Source of the DNA: Streptomyces triticisoli
GTDB lineage: Bacteria > Actinomycetota > Actinomycetes > Streptomycetales > Streptomycetaceae
Length of the DNA: 47,041 nucleotides
NCBI RefSeq assembly: GCF_003270085.1
Contig: NZ_QFDQ01000037.1
Span: 1-47,041 of the forward strand
Direction: 5' to 3'
Positions within the stretch are counted from its first letter, which is position 1. Every line of letters starts with the position of its first letter. The notes under the pieces were generated by a model, which did not search any database, was not told the DNA's origin, and saw only the letters and a list, made by a program, of their open reading frames with translations. Shown in pieces: positions 35,473-44,126 of the stretch. The position numbers were made by a program, and so were the translations under genes.

Positions 35473-35770
35473 CCTCCAACGGATGTGCTGCCTTCCGTCG
35501 GAGGGACGAGAGCCTTTGCTGCCTCACGCCGTGTGCGGCGCGCTCCCGCGGTACCACCCTCCTTGGCCCTCCGGCGCGCCGTACGCTCCGGTGAGCCCCC
35601 TCATTGGGATCGCGATGCCGGTTCTACTGGCCCTCGGGCTGTTCCCGGGGTGTTCTTCCGGCGGCTCCGGGGTGATCTTCACGCCGCGCTCGCCCCCGGG
35701 CTCACACCGTCCCCGGGTCGCTCTGGGCTGCGTACGCCGCTACTCGTCCCCATCCATGCTTCTCGCTCCG
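35473..35770 (-). promoter_or_regulatory. Translational T-box riboswitch of ileS
   Basis: Reading the minus strand, the leader has the conserved T-box AGGGTGGTACCGCG (35547-35560) and its 3' partner CGTCCCT (35502-35508). A stem I region has a probable specifier ATC (35674-35676, within GAAGATCACC), an isoleucine codon. There is a sequestering hairpin: CCTCCGACGGA (35494-35504) pairs with TCCGTTGGAGG (35473-35483), burying the GGAGG ribosome-binding site. Pairing of the T-box with GTCCCT excludes this hairpin. Uncharged tRNA-Ile binding should therefore expose the ribosome-binding site. Actinobacterial ileS T-boxes of this translational kind are established. The 5' limit is approximate. Confidence 0.93.
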
Positions 35771-35773
35771 CCC

Positions 35774-35779
35774 AGTGTA
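35774..35779 (-). promoter_or_regulatory. -10 element of the ileS promoter
   Basis: TACACT on the minus strand lies a few nucleotides upstream of the start of the T-box leader. No good -35 hexamer is visible at 17-18 nt. Confidence 0.45.
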
Positions 35780-36009
35780 CGGCGCCCGGGGGACAGCGGC
35801 CGACCGGTTTTCCCGGACGGGTGCTGACCCGAATGGCGCGGCGGGGCCGTTCGGATCGCAGGACGCGCGGCTGATCGGATTACCCGGCGAAGAGCTGGGC
35901 ACAACGCATGCATGCCGGTCCCGCGGCACACGCGAGGCAGGCGAATCGGGCGGCGTGCCCCGTTGCCGCGGGACTCGAGTCGATTTATCGTCCCAGCACG
36001 ATTCGCGAA
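35780..36009. other. Divergent intergenic region between ileS and the TraR/DksA gene
   Basis: About 230 nt without a supported gene. The TraR frame is open from 35912, but the upstream part is not convincing protein. It must hold both promoters. The part nearest the TraR gene is AT-rich. Confidence 0.5.
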
Positions 36010-36027
36010 TAAGATCACAATATGTGA
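36001..36027 (+). promoter_or_regulatory. Promoter/operator region of the TraR/DksA gene
   Basis: A 10-bp palindrome ATTCGCGAAT (36001-36010), a -10-like TAAGAT (36010-36015) and an inverted repeat TCACA-ATA-TGTGA (36015-36027) are packed together. They lie directly upstream of the AAGGGG ribosome-binding site. They probably overlap the transcription start and could bind a regulator. Confidence 0.45.
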
Positions 36028-36040
36028 AGGGGCCGCGGCC

Positions 36041-37426
36041 ATGGTGGCGAAGAAGACCGCCGAGCAGTCGGCGTCCGGCAGGTCCCGGAACACCGGTGCC
36101 ACCGGCGGTGCGGCCAGGAAGACCACTCGGGCGGCGGCCCGGGCCACGGCCGCAGAGGAGGCAGCGGCCATGAAGAAACCGCCCACACCCGGGCCGACCA
36201 GGGCCACGCAGGCACCTCCCGCGGAGGGTGCGCAGAGGACGGCTGCGAAGAAGACGGCTGCGAAGAAGGCCACGGCGGGGAAGCCCCCGCCGGAGGAGAC
36301 CGAGCCGAGGGCGCCGGCCCCGGAGGAGCCGGCGCCGGCGGCGAAGAGGCCTGCCGCCGGGGAACCCCGGACCAAGGGCACCGCCGCGAAGAAGCCCGCC
36401 GTGCGGGAGGCGGACACCAGGAGGTCTGCCGCCGAACAGGCGGACGCCCGGGAGACCACCGGCAAGGAGACCACCGGCGGGAGGACCGCCCACAGGAAGA
36501 CGGCCCCCGGACCCACGGCGGAGAAGAAGGCGCCGCCCGCCGGGAAGGCACACGCGCGCGAGGCGGACGGCGGGGGCGCCACGACCAAGGAGGCCACCGG
36601 CGGGAAGTCCCGCGCGGGGAAGGCGGCTGCCGAGGAGGTGGCTGTCGAGGGGGCGGGGGCCGCGAGGGCGGTCGGTGAGGGTGCCGTGGCCGACGGGGGC
36701 GTCGGCGGGAAGGCCCGCGCCGGGAAGGCGGCCGCCCGGGAGACGGGTGTCGCGGGGGCCGGCGGCGAGGAGACCGGTGCCGCCGGCGGGAAGGCGGCTG
36801 CCGAGGAGGTGGGGGCCGGCGCCGGGACGGGCGACGGTGGTGCCGCCGGGGAGGCCCGGGGTGTTTCCGGGGGCGGTGCGGGCAGGAAGAGGACGGCCAA
36901 GAAGGTGGGCGCGGCGCGGGCCGCGAAGCAGACGGGAGCCACGACGGTGGTTGCGAAGAAGACTCCTGGCACGGCCGCGGCGGCGAAGACCGCCGTCCCC
37001 AAGGCACGCGCCGCCGCGGCGGTGGAGCCGGGCGACCTCCCGGTGCGCCCGGGCGAGGACCCCTGGACCCCGGAGGAGGCCGCCGAGGCGCGCACGGAGC
37101 TGCAGTCCGAGATGGAGCGGCTGCGCACCGAGATCAGCTCCTCCGAGGAGTCCCTCGTGGGCCTGATGCGGGACTCCGGCGACGGCGCGGGGGACGACCA
37201 GGCCGACACCGGCACCAAGAACATCACGCGCGAGCACGAGATGGCGCTGGCCGCCAACGCGCGCGAGATGCTCACCCAGAGCGAGCGTGCCCTGCAACGG
37301 CTCGACGCCGGCACCTACGGCCTGTGCGAGAACTGCGGCAACCCCATCGGGAAGGCCCGCATGCAGGCCTTCCCGCGGGCCACCCTGTGCGTGGAGTGCA
37401 AGCAGAAGCAGGAACGCCGGTACTGA
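36041..37426 (+). CDS. TraR/DksA zinc-finger protein with long Lys/Ala-rich N-terminus
   Basis: 461 aa from ATG 36041 ([17 protein letters not shown]), AAGGGG about 9 nt upstream; GTG 36044 is possible. Residues about 1-330 are low complexity, with AAKKT/AGKAA units resembling histone H1 or HU tails. The folded part is C-terminal: [24 protein letters not shown], a coiled coil, then a C4 zinc finger with Cys429, Cys432, Cys450 and Cys453 ([26 protein letters not shown]). DksA-like proteins bind RNA polymerase through the secondary channel. The acidic tip residues needed for this cannot be judged here. The basic tail suggests DNA or RNA binding. It is followed by lspA in the same direction. Confidence 0.85.
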   Translation: MVAKKTAEQSASGRSRNTGATGGAARKTTRAAARATAAEEAAAMKKPPTPGPTRATQAPPAEGAQRTAAKKTAAKKATAGKPPPEETEPRAPAPEEPAPAAKRPAAGEPRTKGTAAKKPAVREADTRRSAAEQADARETTGKETTGGRTAHRKTAPGPTAEKKAPPAGKAHAREADGGGATTKEATGGKSRAGKAAAEEVAVEGAGAARAVGEGAVADGGVGGKARAGKAAARETGVAGAGGEETGAAGGKAAAEEVGAGAGTGDGGAAGEARGVSGGGAGRKRTAKKVGAARAAKQTGATTVVAKKTPGTAAAAKTAVPKARAAAAVEPGDLPVRPGEDPWTPEEAAEARTELQSEMERLRTEISSSEESLVGLMRDSGDGAGDDQADTGTKNITREHEMALAANAREMLTQSERALQRLDAGTYGLCENCGNPIGKARMQAFPRATLCVECKQKQERRY

Positions 37427-37487
37427 TCGAGATCCGCGGCGTGCCGTAGTCTCGTCCTCAGTCAGGTACCTAGGTCGAGGGACTCAC

Positions 37488-38222
37488 GTGGCAGAGGCGG
37501 AGCGCATCATCGGTACGCCGGACACCCCGCACGCGGCAGGGGCCGGGCAGGAGCGACCGGGCGGGAACACCGTGCCCGGCCGGCGGTCCGGGGCCGACGG
37601 GGCACAGGCCCCGGCCGGCGGCCCCGGCACCGACGGCACGGAGGCGGGCGGGGCGGCGGCCAGGGCGGCCGGGACGCCCGGCACATCCTCCCGCGTGGAC
37701 GAACCGCAGGACGGCGCCGCGCGGGACGAGCCCCGCGGCCCGCGCCGGATCGCGGTGCTGTTCACGGTCGCCGCCGTCGCCTACGTCCTCGACCTGGTCA
37801 GCAAGATGATCGTGGTCGCCAAGCTGGAGCACCGCCCGCCGATCCGCGTCATCGGCGACTGGCTGCAACTGGAGGCCATCCGCAACGCGGGCGCGGCCTT
37901 CGGCTTCGGCGAGGCCTTCACCGTGATCTTCACGGTCATCGCGGCCGTCGTGATCGTGGTGATCGCCCGCCTCGTCCGCAAGCTCCACAGCGTGCCGTGG
38001 GCCATCGCGCTCGGCCTGCTGCTCGGTGGTGCGCTCGGCAACCTCACCGACCGGATCTTCCGCGCGCCCGGCGTCTTCGAGGGCGCGGTCGTCGACTTCA
38101 TCTCGCCCAAGCACTTCGCCGTCTTCAACCTCGCCGACTCGGCGATCGTCTGCGGCGGCATCCTGATCGTGCTGCTCTCCTTCCGGGGCCTGGACCCGGA
38201 CGGCACCGTCCACAAGGACTGA
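37488..38222 (+). CDS. lspA: Lipoprotein signal peptidase (signal peptidase II)
   Basis: 244 aa from GTG 37488, GAGGGA 5 nt upstream. The first 85 residues are disordered (Gly/Ala/Pro-rich), an unusually long cytoplasmic extension. The LspA core then has four transmembrane helices, [22 protein letters not shown], and the catalytic aspartates Asp188 (GNLTDRI) and Asp217 (FNLADSAI). It removes signal peptides from prolipoproteins in the membrane. Its neighbours are TraR/DksA upstream and the pseudouridine synthase downstream, the usual arrangement in streptomycetes. Confidence 0.95.
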   Translation: MAEAERIIGTPDTPHAAGAGQERPGGNTVPGRRSGADGAQAPAGGPGTDGTEAGGAAARAAGTPGTSSRVDEPQDGAARDEPRGPRRIAVLFTVAAVAYVLDLVSKMIVVAKLEHRPPIRVIGDWLQLEAIRNAGAAFGFGEAFTVIFTVIAAVVIVVIARLVRKLHSVPWAIALGLLLGGALGNLTDRIFRAPGVFEGAVVDFISPKHFAVFNLADSAIVCGGILIVLLSFRGLDPDGTVHKD

Positions 38223-38275
38223 GGTCACGGCACGCGCGTGCGGGGCTGTCGGACCCGTCCGGCATACTCGACGGG

Positions 38276-39220
38276 GTGAGCACGATTCCCGAGATCCGTA
38301 CCCTGCCCGTGCCCGACGGCCTGGAGGGCGAGCGCGTCGACGCCGCCATCTCCCGCATGTTCGGCTTCTCCCGTACGAAGGCGGCGGAGCTGGCCGCCGC
38401 GGGCAAGGTGCTGGTCGACGGCGCGGCGGCCGGCAAGTCCGAGCGGGTGCGCGGCGGGGCCTGGCTCGAGGTCGAGATGCCGCAGGCACCCGTGCCCGTG
38501 CGGGTCGTCGCCGAGCCGGTCGAGGGCATGGAGATCGTGCACGACGACGAGGACGTCGTCGTGATCGTCAAGCCGGTCGGCGTCGCCGCGCACCCCAGCC
38601 CCGGCTGGACCGGGCCGACGGTCATCGGCGGCCTCGCCGCCGCCGGCTACCGCATCTCGACCTCCGGCGCCGCCGAGCGCCAGGGTGTCGTGCACCGCCT
38701 GGACGTCGGCACCTCCGGTGTGATGGTGGTCGCCAAGTCCGAGTACGCGTACACGTCGCTCAAGCGCCAGTTCAAGGAGCGCACGGTCGACAAGGGCTAC
38801 CACACCCTCGTCCAGGGCCACCCGGACCCGACCAGCGGCACCATCGACGCCCCCATCGGCCGGCACCCGAACCACGACTACAAGTGGGCCGTCACCGCCG
38901 ACGGCAAGCCCTCCGTCACCCACTACGACCTGATCGAGGCCTTCCGCGCGGCCTCCCTGCTCGACGTCAAGCTGGAGACCGGCCGCACCCACCAGATCCG
39001 CGTCCACATGGCCGCCCACCGCCACCCCTGCGTCGGCGACCTGACCTACGGCGCCGACCCCACGCTCGCCAAGCGGCTCGGACTCACCCGCCAGTGGCTG
39101 CACGCCGTACGGCTCGGCTTCGAGCACCCCGGCGACGGCCAGTGGGTGGAGTTCACCAGCGACTACCCCGAGGACCTGCAGAAGGCTCTGGACCAGGTCC
39201 GCGAGGAGACCTACGCGTGA
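38276..39220 (+). CDS. rluD: RluD-type 23S rRNA pseudouridine synthase
   Basis: 314 aa from GTG 38276. A CATACT -10-like element (38263-38268) lies 7 nt upstream and there is no ribosome-binding site, so a leaderless transcript is likely. The N-terminal S4 RNA-binding domain ([31 protein letters not shown]) is followed by the catalytic domain with Asp143 in [35 protein letters not shown] is the other RluA-family block. It makes pseudouridines in 23S rRNA helix 69 by family analogy; exact sites are not certain. The stop overlaps the next start by 4 nt. Confidence 0.9.
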   Translation: MSTIPEIRTLPVPDGLEGERVDAAISRMFGFSRTKAAELAAAGKVLVDGAAAGKSERVRGGAWLEVEMPQAPVPVRVVAEPVEGMEIVHDDEDVVVIVKPVGVAAHPSPGWTGPTVIGGLAAAGYRISTSGAAERQGVVHRLDVGTSGVMVVAKSEYAYTSLKRQFKERTVDKGYHTLVQGHPDPTSGTIDAPIGRHPNHDYKWAVTADGKPSVTHYDLIEAFRAASLLDVKLETGRTHQIRVHMAAHRHPCVGDLTYGADPTLAKRLGLTRQWLHAVRLGFEHPGDGQWVEFTSDYPEDLQKALDQVREETYA

Positions 39221-39693
39221 GCACGCCGTACGAGGTGCGCGTCGCCGAGGACCCCGCCGACCGGGAGGCGTGCTTCACGGTGCGCAAGGAGGTCTTCGTC
39301 GTCGAACAGGGCGTCCCGCAGGACATCGAGTACGACGCCCACGACGCCCACGACGCCGTGGCCGTGCACGTGCTGGCGGTCCGCGAGGACGGCACACCGC
39401 TCGGCACCGGGCGGCTGCTGTACGGCGAGGCGGCCGCCGCCAGGACCGGCGGGGAGGGGGCGGTCGGCTCCCTGGGGCGGCTCGCCGTCATCCGGGACGC
39501 GCGCGGGCTGGGTGTCGGCGCGGCCCTGGTGCGCGCCCTGGAGGACGCGGCACGCGCGCGTGGCCTCACGGCGGTGGACCTGCACGCGCAGACCCACGCG
39601 CTCGGCTTCTACGAGCGGTTGGGGTACACGGCGTACGGGCCGGAGTTCCCCGACGCGGGCATCCCGCACCGGGCGATGCGGCGCGCGGTGTAG
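39217..39693 (+). CDS. GNAT family N-acetyltransferase
   Basis: 158 aa from GTG 39217, overlapping the rluD stop (GTGA). The N-terminus [21 protein letters not shown] matches the ElaA/YjcF-like GNAT group. The acetyl-CoA loop is [21 protein letters not shown], and the C-terminal [33 protein letters not shown] is typical. A short DAHDAHDA repeat lies near residue 41. The substrate is unknown. Tight coupling to rluD may be only transcriptional convenience. Confidence 0.9.
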   Translation: MSTPYEVRVAEDPADREACFTVRKEVFVVEQGVPQDIEYDAHDAHDAVAVHVLAVREDGTPLGTGRLLYGEAAAARTGGEGAVGSLGRLAVIRDARGLGVGAALVRALEDAARARGLTAVDLHAQTHALGFYERLGYTAYGPEFPDAGIPHRAMRRAV

Positions 39694-39730
39694 CCCACGG
39701 TCCGGAAGAGACCGGTGAGCAGGGCGGCGT

Positions 39731-39749
39731 GGCAGGCTGGAAGCCTGCC
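39731..39749 (+). terminator. Hairpin between the GNAT and antiporter genes
   Basis: GGCAGGCT (39731-39738) and AGCCTGCC (39742-39749), a perfect 8-bp stem with a 3-nt loop, lie 38 nt after the GNAT stop. It could be a weak terminator or attenuator. Confidence 0.45.
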
Positions 39750-39781
39750 GTGCGAACGTCCGACCCGCGGGAGCGCTGAGC

Positions 39782-41368
39782 GTGGATCAGTTGGCCCTGC
39801 TGTTCATCGTGTTGCTCGGGGCTGTGATCACCGTCCCGCTCGGGGAGCGGCTCGGGCTGCCCGCGCCGGTCCTGATGACGTTGCTCGGGATCGGCCTCAC
39901 GCTGCTCGACTTCGTGCCCAATGTCGACATCCCGCCCGGCCTGATCCTGCCCCTCCTGCTGCCGCCGCTGCTCTACGCCGCCGTACGGCGCACGTCCTGG
40001 CGGCAGTTCGCGGCGAACAAACGGCCGATCTTCCTGCTGGCCGTGGCGCTGGTGTTCGTCACCACCTTCTGTGTCGCCGCCGTCTCGCACAGCATCGTGC
40101 CGGGGCTCTCCGTCGCCGCCGCGGTGGCCCTCGGCGCGCTGGTCGCGCCGCCCGACCCGGTCGCGGCGACCGCCGTGGCCGGGCAGCTGGGGCTGCCGCG
40201 CCGCCTGGTGTCGATCCTGGAGGGTGAGGGCCTGTTCAACGACGTCACGGCCATCGTCCTCTACCACGTGGCGATCGCCGCCGCCGTCAGCGGGGAGTTC
40301 TCGGCCTGGAGGGCCGGGCTCGACCTGGTGCTGTCCGCGGTGGTGGCGGTGGCCGTGGGCCTGGCGATCGGCTGGGCCGCGAACAGGCTGCTGGGCCTGC
40401 TGGGGGACGCGACGCTGCAGATCGGGCTGACGCTGCTGGTGCCGTTCGCCTCCTACGTGCTGGCCGAGGAGCTGCACGGCTCCGGTGTCCTGTCCGTGCT
40501 CACCACCGCGCTGTTCCTGTCCGAGTACGCCGCCGACGCCGACGACGTGCTGACCCGGCTGGCCGGGCACACGGTCTGGGAGGTCGTGGAGACGCTCGTC
40601 ACCGGGATCGCGTTCGGGCTGGTCGGCCTGGAGCTGCACAACGCGCTGCGCACGGCGTCGGGCCGGTGGGGCGAGCTGCTCGGCTGGGCGGGCGTGGTCG
40701 TGGGCGTGCTGGTGGCCGTACGGCTGCTGTGGCTGCTGCCGGCGACCTGGCTCACCAGACGGCTGCACGCGCGGCGGGACCGCGAGGAGGACATCCCCAT
40801 GACCTGGCGGGAGACCGTCGTCATGTGGTGGTCCGGGATGCGCGGCGTGGCCTCGGTGGCGCTCGTGCTGGCCATTCCGCTGAAGACGGACAGCGGCGCG
40901 CCGTTCCCCGACCGGGACGAGATCATTTTCATCGCCTTCGGGGTGATCATCGCGACGCTCGTGCTCCAGGGGCTCACGCTGCCGTGGCTGGTCAGGCGGC
41001 TGGGGGTGCGGGCCGACGCCGAGCGGGAGAAGGCGTTCGAGGAGGAGCTGGCGGGACGCGCGGCGAGGGCGGCCAGACGGCGGCTGCGGGAGATCGAGGC
41101 GGTCGAGGACCTGCCGGAGGAGATGTCGGAGCAGCTGCTGCGGCGGGCCTTCGACATCGGGCTGCGGATCAGCCCCCAGATGGGGGAGGAGGAGCGCCGG
41201 GCGGGGCACGACAAGCGCGTACGGCGGCTGAAGCGGACGCGGCAGATCCACAACGAGATGCTGAGCGCGGCGCGGCACGAGGTGCTGGCCGCGCGCAGTG
41301 AGCCGGGAGCCGACCCGGAGATCGTGGACCGGGTGCTGCGCCATCTGGACGTACGCAGCCTGCGGTGA
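39782..41368 (+). CDS. CPA1-type Na+/H+ antiporter
   Basis: 528 aa from GTG 39782 with GGGAG about 10 nt upstream. About twelve transmembrane helices occupy residues 1-400. Ion-path motifs of the NhaP/NHE group: LVAPPDPVAATAVAGQLGLPRRL and EGEGLFNDVTAIVLYHV (Asn-Asp pair), then WWSGMRGVASVALVLAIPL. A charged cytoplasmic tail of about 120 residues follows (RRLREIEAVEDLPEEMSEQLLRR). It exchanges sodium (or potassium) for protons at the membrane. Confidence 0.93.
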   Translation: MDQLALLFIVLLGAVITVPLGERLGLPAPVLMTLLGIGLTLLDFVPNVDIPPGLILPLLLPPLLYAAVRRTSWRQFAANKRPIFLLAVALVFVTTFCVAAVSHSIVPGLSVAAAVALGALVAPPDPVAATAVAGQLGLPRRLVSILEGEGLFNDVTAIVLYHVAIAAAVSGEFSAWRAGLDLVLSAVVAVAVGLAIGWAANRLLGLLGDATLQIGLTLLVPFASYVLAEELHGSGVLSVLTTALFLSEYAADADDVLTRLAGHTVWEVVETLVTGIAFGLVGLELHNALRTASGRWGELLGWAGVVVGVLVAVRLLWLLPATWLTRRLHARRDREEDIPMTWRETVVMWWSGMRGVASVALVLAIPLKTDSGAPFPDRDEIIFIAFGVIIATLVLQGLTLPWLVRRLGVRADAEREKAFEEELAGRAARAARRRLREIEAVEDLPEEMSEQLLRRAFDIGLRISPQMGEEERRAGHDKRVRRLKRTRQIHNEMLSAARHEVLAARSEPGADPEIVDRVLRHLDVRSLR

Positions 41369-41397
41369 TCCGCGGCCCGCGTGGGTACGCTCGGATC

Positions 41398-42138
41398 ATG
41401 AGTCGCAACGTCGTCATCAGCGGGGGCGGCACGGGGATCGGACTCGCCGCGGCGCGGGCCTTCGCGGACGGCGGGGACCGGGTCCTGCTGCTCGGGCGGC
41501 GGGAGGAGGTGCTGCGCGGGGCGCGGGTGCCGGGCGCGCTGACGTACGCCGCCGATGTGAGCAACGTGGCGGGCGTGCGGGGAGTCGCCCGGTTCGTGGC
41601 CGACGAGCTCGGAGCGGTGGACGTGCTGATCCACAGCGCGGGAGGGTCGGGGCGGCTGGAGCCGCGGGTGGAGCGGGAGGATCCGCTCGACCTCGTCGCC
41701 GACAACTGGCTGGTCAACTTCCGGATCAACACCCTGACCGCCGTGCTGCTCACCGAGGCCCTGAAGGACCGGCTCGCCGAGCCGGGCGGCCGGGTGCTGT
41801 TCCTCAGCTCCATCGCCGCGTACCGGGGCTCGGGCAGCGGCGCCTACGCCGCCTCCAAGGCCGCCCTGCACCCGTACGCCCACGACTTGGCCCGCCAGTT
41901 GGGCCCGCGCGGGATCACGGTGAACCTGGTCGCGCCGGGGTACGTCGAGGACACCGACTTCTTCGGCGACGGGCTGGACGACGACCGCCGCGCCCGGCTC
42001 ATCGCCGAAACCTCCACCGGCCGCCCCGGCACCCCCGGCGACATCGCCGCCACCCTCCACTGGCTGGCCTCCCCGTCCGCCGCCCACATCACCTCCCAGA
42101 TCATCCAGGTCAACGGCGGCGCGGAACGGGGCCACTGA
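41398..42138 (+). CDS. Short-chain dehydrogenase/reductase
   Basis: 246 aa from ATG 41398 (MSRNVVISGGGTGIGLAAARAFA). TACGCT (41386-41391) lies 6 nt upstream and no ribosome-binding site is seen, so a leaderless start is likely. GTG 41365 overlapping the antiporter stop is an alternative. Rossmann motif GGGTGIG is near residue 9, then NSAG-like IHSAGGSG. Catalytic Ser is in LFLSSIAAY, with Tyr150 and Lys154 (YAASK). The C-terminus TSQIIQVNGG is typical of classical SDRs. Substrate unknown. Confidence 0.92.
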   Translation: MSRNVVISGGGTGIGLAAARAFADGGDRVLLLGRREEVLRGARVPGALTYAADVSNVAGVRGVARFVADELGAVDVLIHSAGGSGRLEPRVEREDPLDLVADNWLVNFRINTLTAVLLTEALKDRLAEPGGRVLFLSSIAAYRGSGSGAYAASKAALHPYAHDLARQLGPRGITVNLVAPGYVEDTDFFGDGLDDDRRARLIAETSTGRPGTPGDIAATLHWLASPSAAHITSQIIQVNGGAERGH

Positions 42139-42169
42139 GCCCTGCCGGGCGGGAGGGCCGGATCCTCCG

Positions 42170-42189
42170 CCTCCGCCTGCCGGCGGAGG
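42170..42189 (+). terminator. Terminator hairpin after the SDR gene
   Basis: CCTCCGCC (42170-42177) and GGCGGAGG (42182-42189) with a TGCC loop, 31 nt beyond the SDR stop. Confidence 0.55.
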
Positions 42190-42228
42190 GCGCCGCGGCC
42201 CCGCGGGTTCGGTGGGGCGGCTGCGCGG

Positions 42229-42249
42229 GGGCGGGCAGTGCGCCCGCCC
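42229..42249 (-). terminator. Terminator hairpin after the mscS-type gene
   Basis: GGGCGGGC (42229-42236) and GCCCGCCC (42242-42249) with a 5-nt loop, about 18 nt beyond the stop of the minus-strand MscS gene. The convergent pair thus has one hairpin each. Confidence 0.55.
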
Positions 42250-42267
42250 GGTGCCGGCCTCCGCCGG

Positions 42268-43389
42268 TCAGCCGCGGCCCGTTCCCGACTTGTCGAAGGG
42301 GGGCCACACGGCGCCGTCGCGGGACGGGGAATGGCGGTCGGGGCGGCCCGGGGGCGGCACCGCGGCGGCCGTGCTGACGCGGGGGAGGGCGTAGGGGTGC
42401 TGCTCGCCGAGCCAGCGGAGGAGCTGTTCGCGGACCGTGACCCGGACCGTCCAGATGTCGTCGGCGTCCTTCGCCGTCACCAGCGCCCGCACCTCGATCG
42501 TGCTCGGCGTCGTGTCCGTGATCAGCAGGTTGTAGGCGCGGCCGTCCCAGGCCGGGCACGCGCGCAGGATGTCGCGCAGCTTCTCGCGCATCGCGTCCAT
42601 GGGCGCCGAGTGGTCCAGGTGGAAGTAGACCGTGCCGGTCATCTGCGGGGTGCCGCGCGACCAGTTCTCGAACGGGTTGGACGTGAAGTACGACACCGGC
42701 ATGGTGATCCGGCGCTCGTCCCAGGTCCGTACCGTCAGGAAGGTCAGCGTGATCTCCTCGACCGTGCCCCACTCCCCGTCCACGACCACGGTGTCGCCGA
42801 GCCGCACCATGTCGCCGAAGGCGATCTGCAGCCCGGCGAACATGTTGCTCAGGGTGGACTGCGCGGCGACACCGGCGACGATGCCGAGGATGCCGGCCGA
42901 GGCCAGCAGCGAGGCACCGGCCGCGCGCATCGCCGGGAAGGTCAGCAGCATCGAGGCCGCGGCCACCACGATGACGATCGCGGAGACCACGCGCATGATC
43001 AGCTCGACCTGCGTGCGCACCCGGCGCACCCGCGCCGGGTCCCGGTGGGCGCGGGCGCTGGCGTAGCGCGAGTACGACGTCTCCACGACGGCCCCCGCGA
43101 TCCGGATCACCAGCCACGCCGCCGACCCGATCAGTACCAGGGTCAGCGTCCGGCCGATGCCGACCCGGTGCTCCTCCAGCAGTTCGGCCTGGTCGTAGGA
43201 CCCCCTCAACAGGGCGGCGCACAGCACGAGTTGATACGGGACGCGGGCGCGGCGCAGCAGACCCCACAGCGGTGTGTCGTGGTGTCGTTCGTCGGCCTTG
43301 CGCAACAGCAGGTCGGTGGCCCAGCCGATGACCAGGGTGAGGGCGACCGCGCCGCCGACCACGATCAGCGGTCGGAGTATGTTCTCCAT
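42268..43389 (-). CDS. MscS-type mechanosensitive ion channel
   Basis: 373 aa from ATG 43389 (MENILRPLIVVGG). Four N-terminal hydrophobic segments lead to the pore helix region ASLLASAGILGIVAGVAAQSTLSNMFAGLQIAFG, the MscS signature. A beta domain (RLGDTVVVDGEWGTVEEITLTFLTVRTWDERRITMPVSYF) and a mixed C-terminal domain follow. A Pro/Arg-rich tail of about 40 residues is extra. It would act as a safety valve under hypo-osmotic shock. The ribosome-binding site is weak. Confidence 0.93.
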   Translation of the reverse strand: MENILRPLIVVGGAVALTLVIGWATDLLLRKADERHHDTPLWGLLRRARVPYQLVLCAALLRGSYDQAELLEEHRVGIGRTLTLVLIGSAAWLVIRIAGAVVETSYSRYASARAHRDPARVRRVRTQVELIMRVVSAIVIVVAAASMLLTFPAMRAAGASLLASAGILGIVAGVAAQSTLSNMFAGLQIAFGDMVRLGDTVVVDGEWGTVEEITLTFLTVRTWDERRITMPVSYFTSNPFENWSRGTPQMTGTVYFHLDHSAPMDAMREKLRDILRACPAWDGRAYNLLITDTTPSTIEVRALVTAKDADDIWTVRVTVREQLLRWLGEQHPYALPRVSTAAAVPPPGRPDRHSPSRDGAVWPPFDKSGTGRG

Positions 43390-43508
43390 GCCTGAGCACC
43401 TAACCGCCGGCGCGCGGGCATGAACATGTGACTTCCGTCCCTTCCTGGATACGGCCCTGGATACGGTCGCGGTCCGGCGTTGTCGTACCCGGCTGGCACC
43501 ATGGCCTC

Positions 43509-44078
43509 ATGAACATCGTGCTCTTCCACTCGACCTACGGCCTCGGACCCGCGGTGCGGCAGGCCGCCGACCGGCTGCGCGCCGCCGGGCACGAGGTGTG
43601 GACGCCGGATCTCTTCGAGGGCCGTACGTTCGACTCGGTCGAGGAGGGCATGGCCTTCAAGGAGGAGGTCGGCAAGGACGAGCTGCTCAAGCGGGCCGTG
43701 CTGGCCGCGGCGCCCTACTCGGAGCGGGGTCTGGTCTACGCCGGCTTCTCGCTGGGCGCCTCCGTCGCGCAGACCCTCGCCCTCGGCGACGACAAGGCCC
43801 GCGGCCTGCTGCTCCTGCACGGCACCTCGGACATCGCGCCGGACGCGAGCGCCGACGAGCTGCCCGTCCAGCTGCACGTGGCCGAGCCCGACCCCTTCGA
43901 GACCGACGACTGGCTGACCGCCTGGTATCTGCGGATGGGCCGGATCGGCGCCGACGTGGAGGTCTACCGGTATGCGGGCGCGGGCCACCTCTACACCGAC
44001 CCCGGACTGCCGGACTACGACGAGGAGGCCGCCGAGGCCACCTGGCGGGTGGCGCTCGGCTTCCTCGACAGCCTGTAG
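43509..44078 (+). CDS. Dienelactone-hydrolase-type alpha/beta hydrolase
   Basis: 189 aa from ATG 43509 (MNIVLFHSTYGLGPAVRQAADRL). The nucleophile elbow reads GFSLGAS with Ser81, where classical dienelactone hydrolases have Cys. His160 lies in GAGHLYTD, and the intervening acid is probably in VAEPDPFE. No ribosome-binding site is evident, so translation may be leaderless or weak. Substrate unknown. The preceding 119 nt contain a short direct repeat (CCTGGATACGG, twice, at about 43444-43467) but no gene. Confidence 0.85.
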   Translation: MNIVLFHSTYGLGPAVRQAADRLRAAGHEVWTPDLFEGRTFDSVEEGMAFKEEVGKDELLKRAVLAAAPYSERGLVYAGFSLGASVAQTLALGDDKARGLLLLHGTSDIAPDASADELPVQLHVAEPDPFETDDWLTAWYLRMGRIGADVEVYRYAGAGHLYTDPGLPDYDEEAAEATWRVALGFLDSL

Positions 44079-44126
44079 CCGGCAGCTTGTGGCCGGCAGC
44101 TTGTGGCCGAGAACCTGTGGCCGGGG

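Noticed and set aside
32178..35594. 1138-codon plus-strand frame opposite ileS
   Set aside because: Antisense shadow of a conserved synthetase gene; no domain and biased composition.
43444..43467. Short direct repeat CCTGGATACGG upstream of the hydrolase gene
   Set aside because: Only two 11-nt copies with no promoter-like spacing; likely chance.
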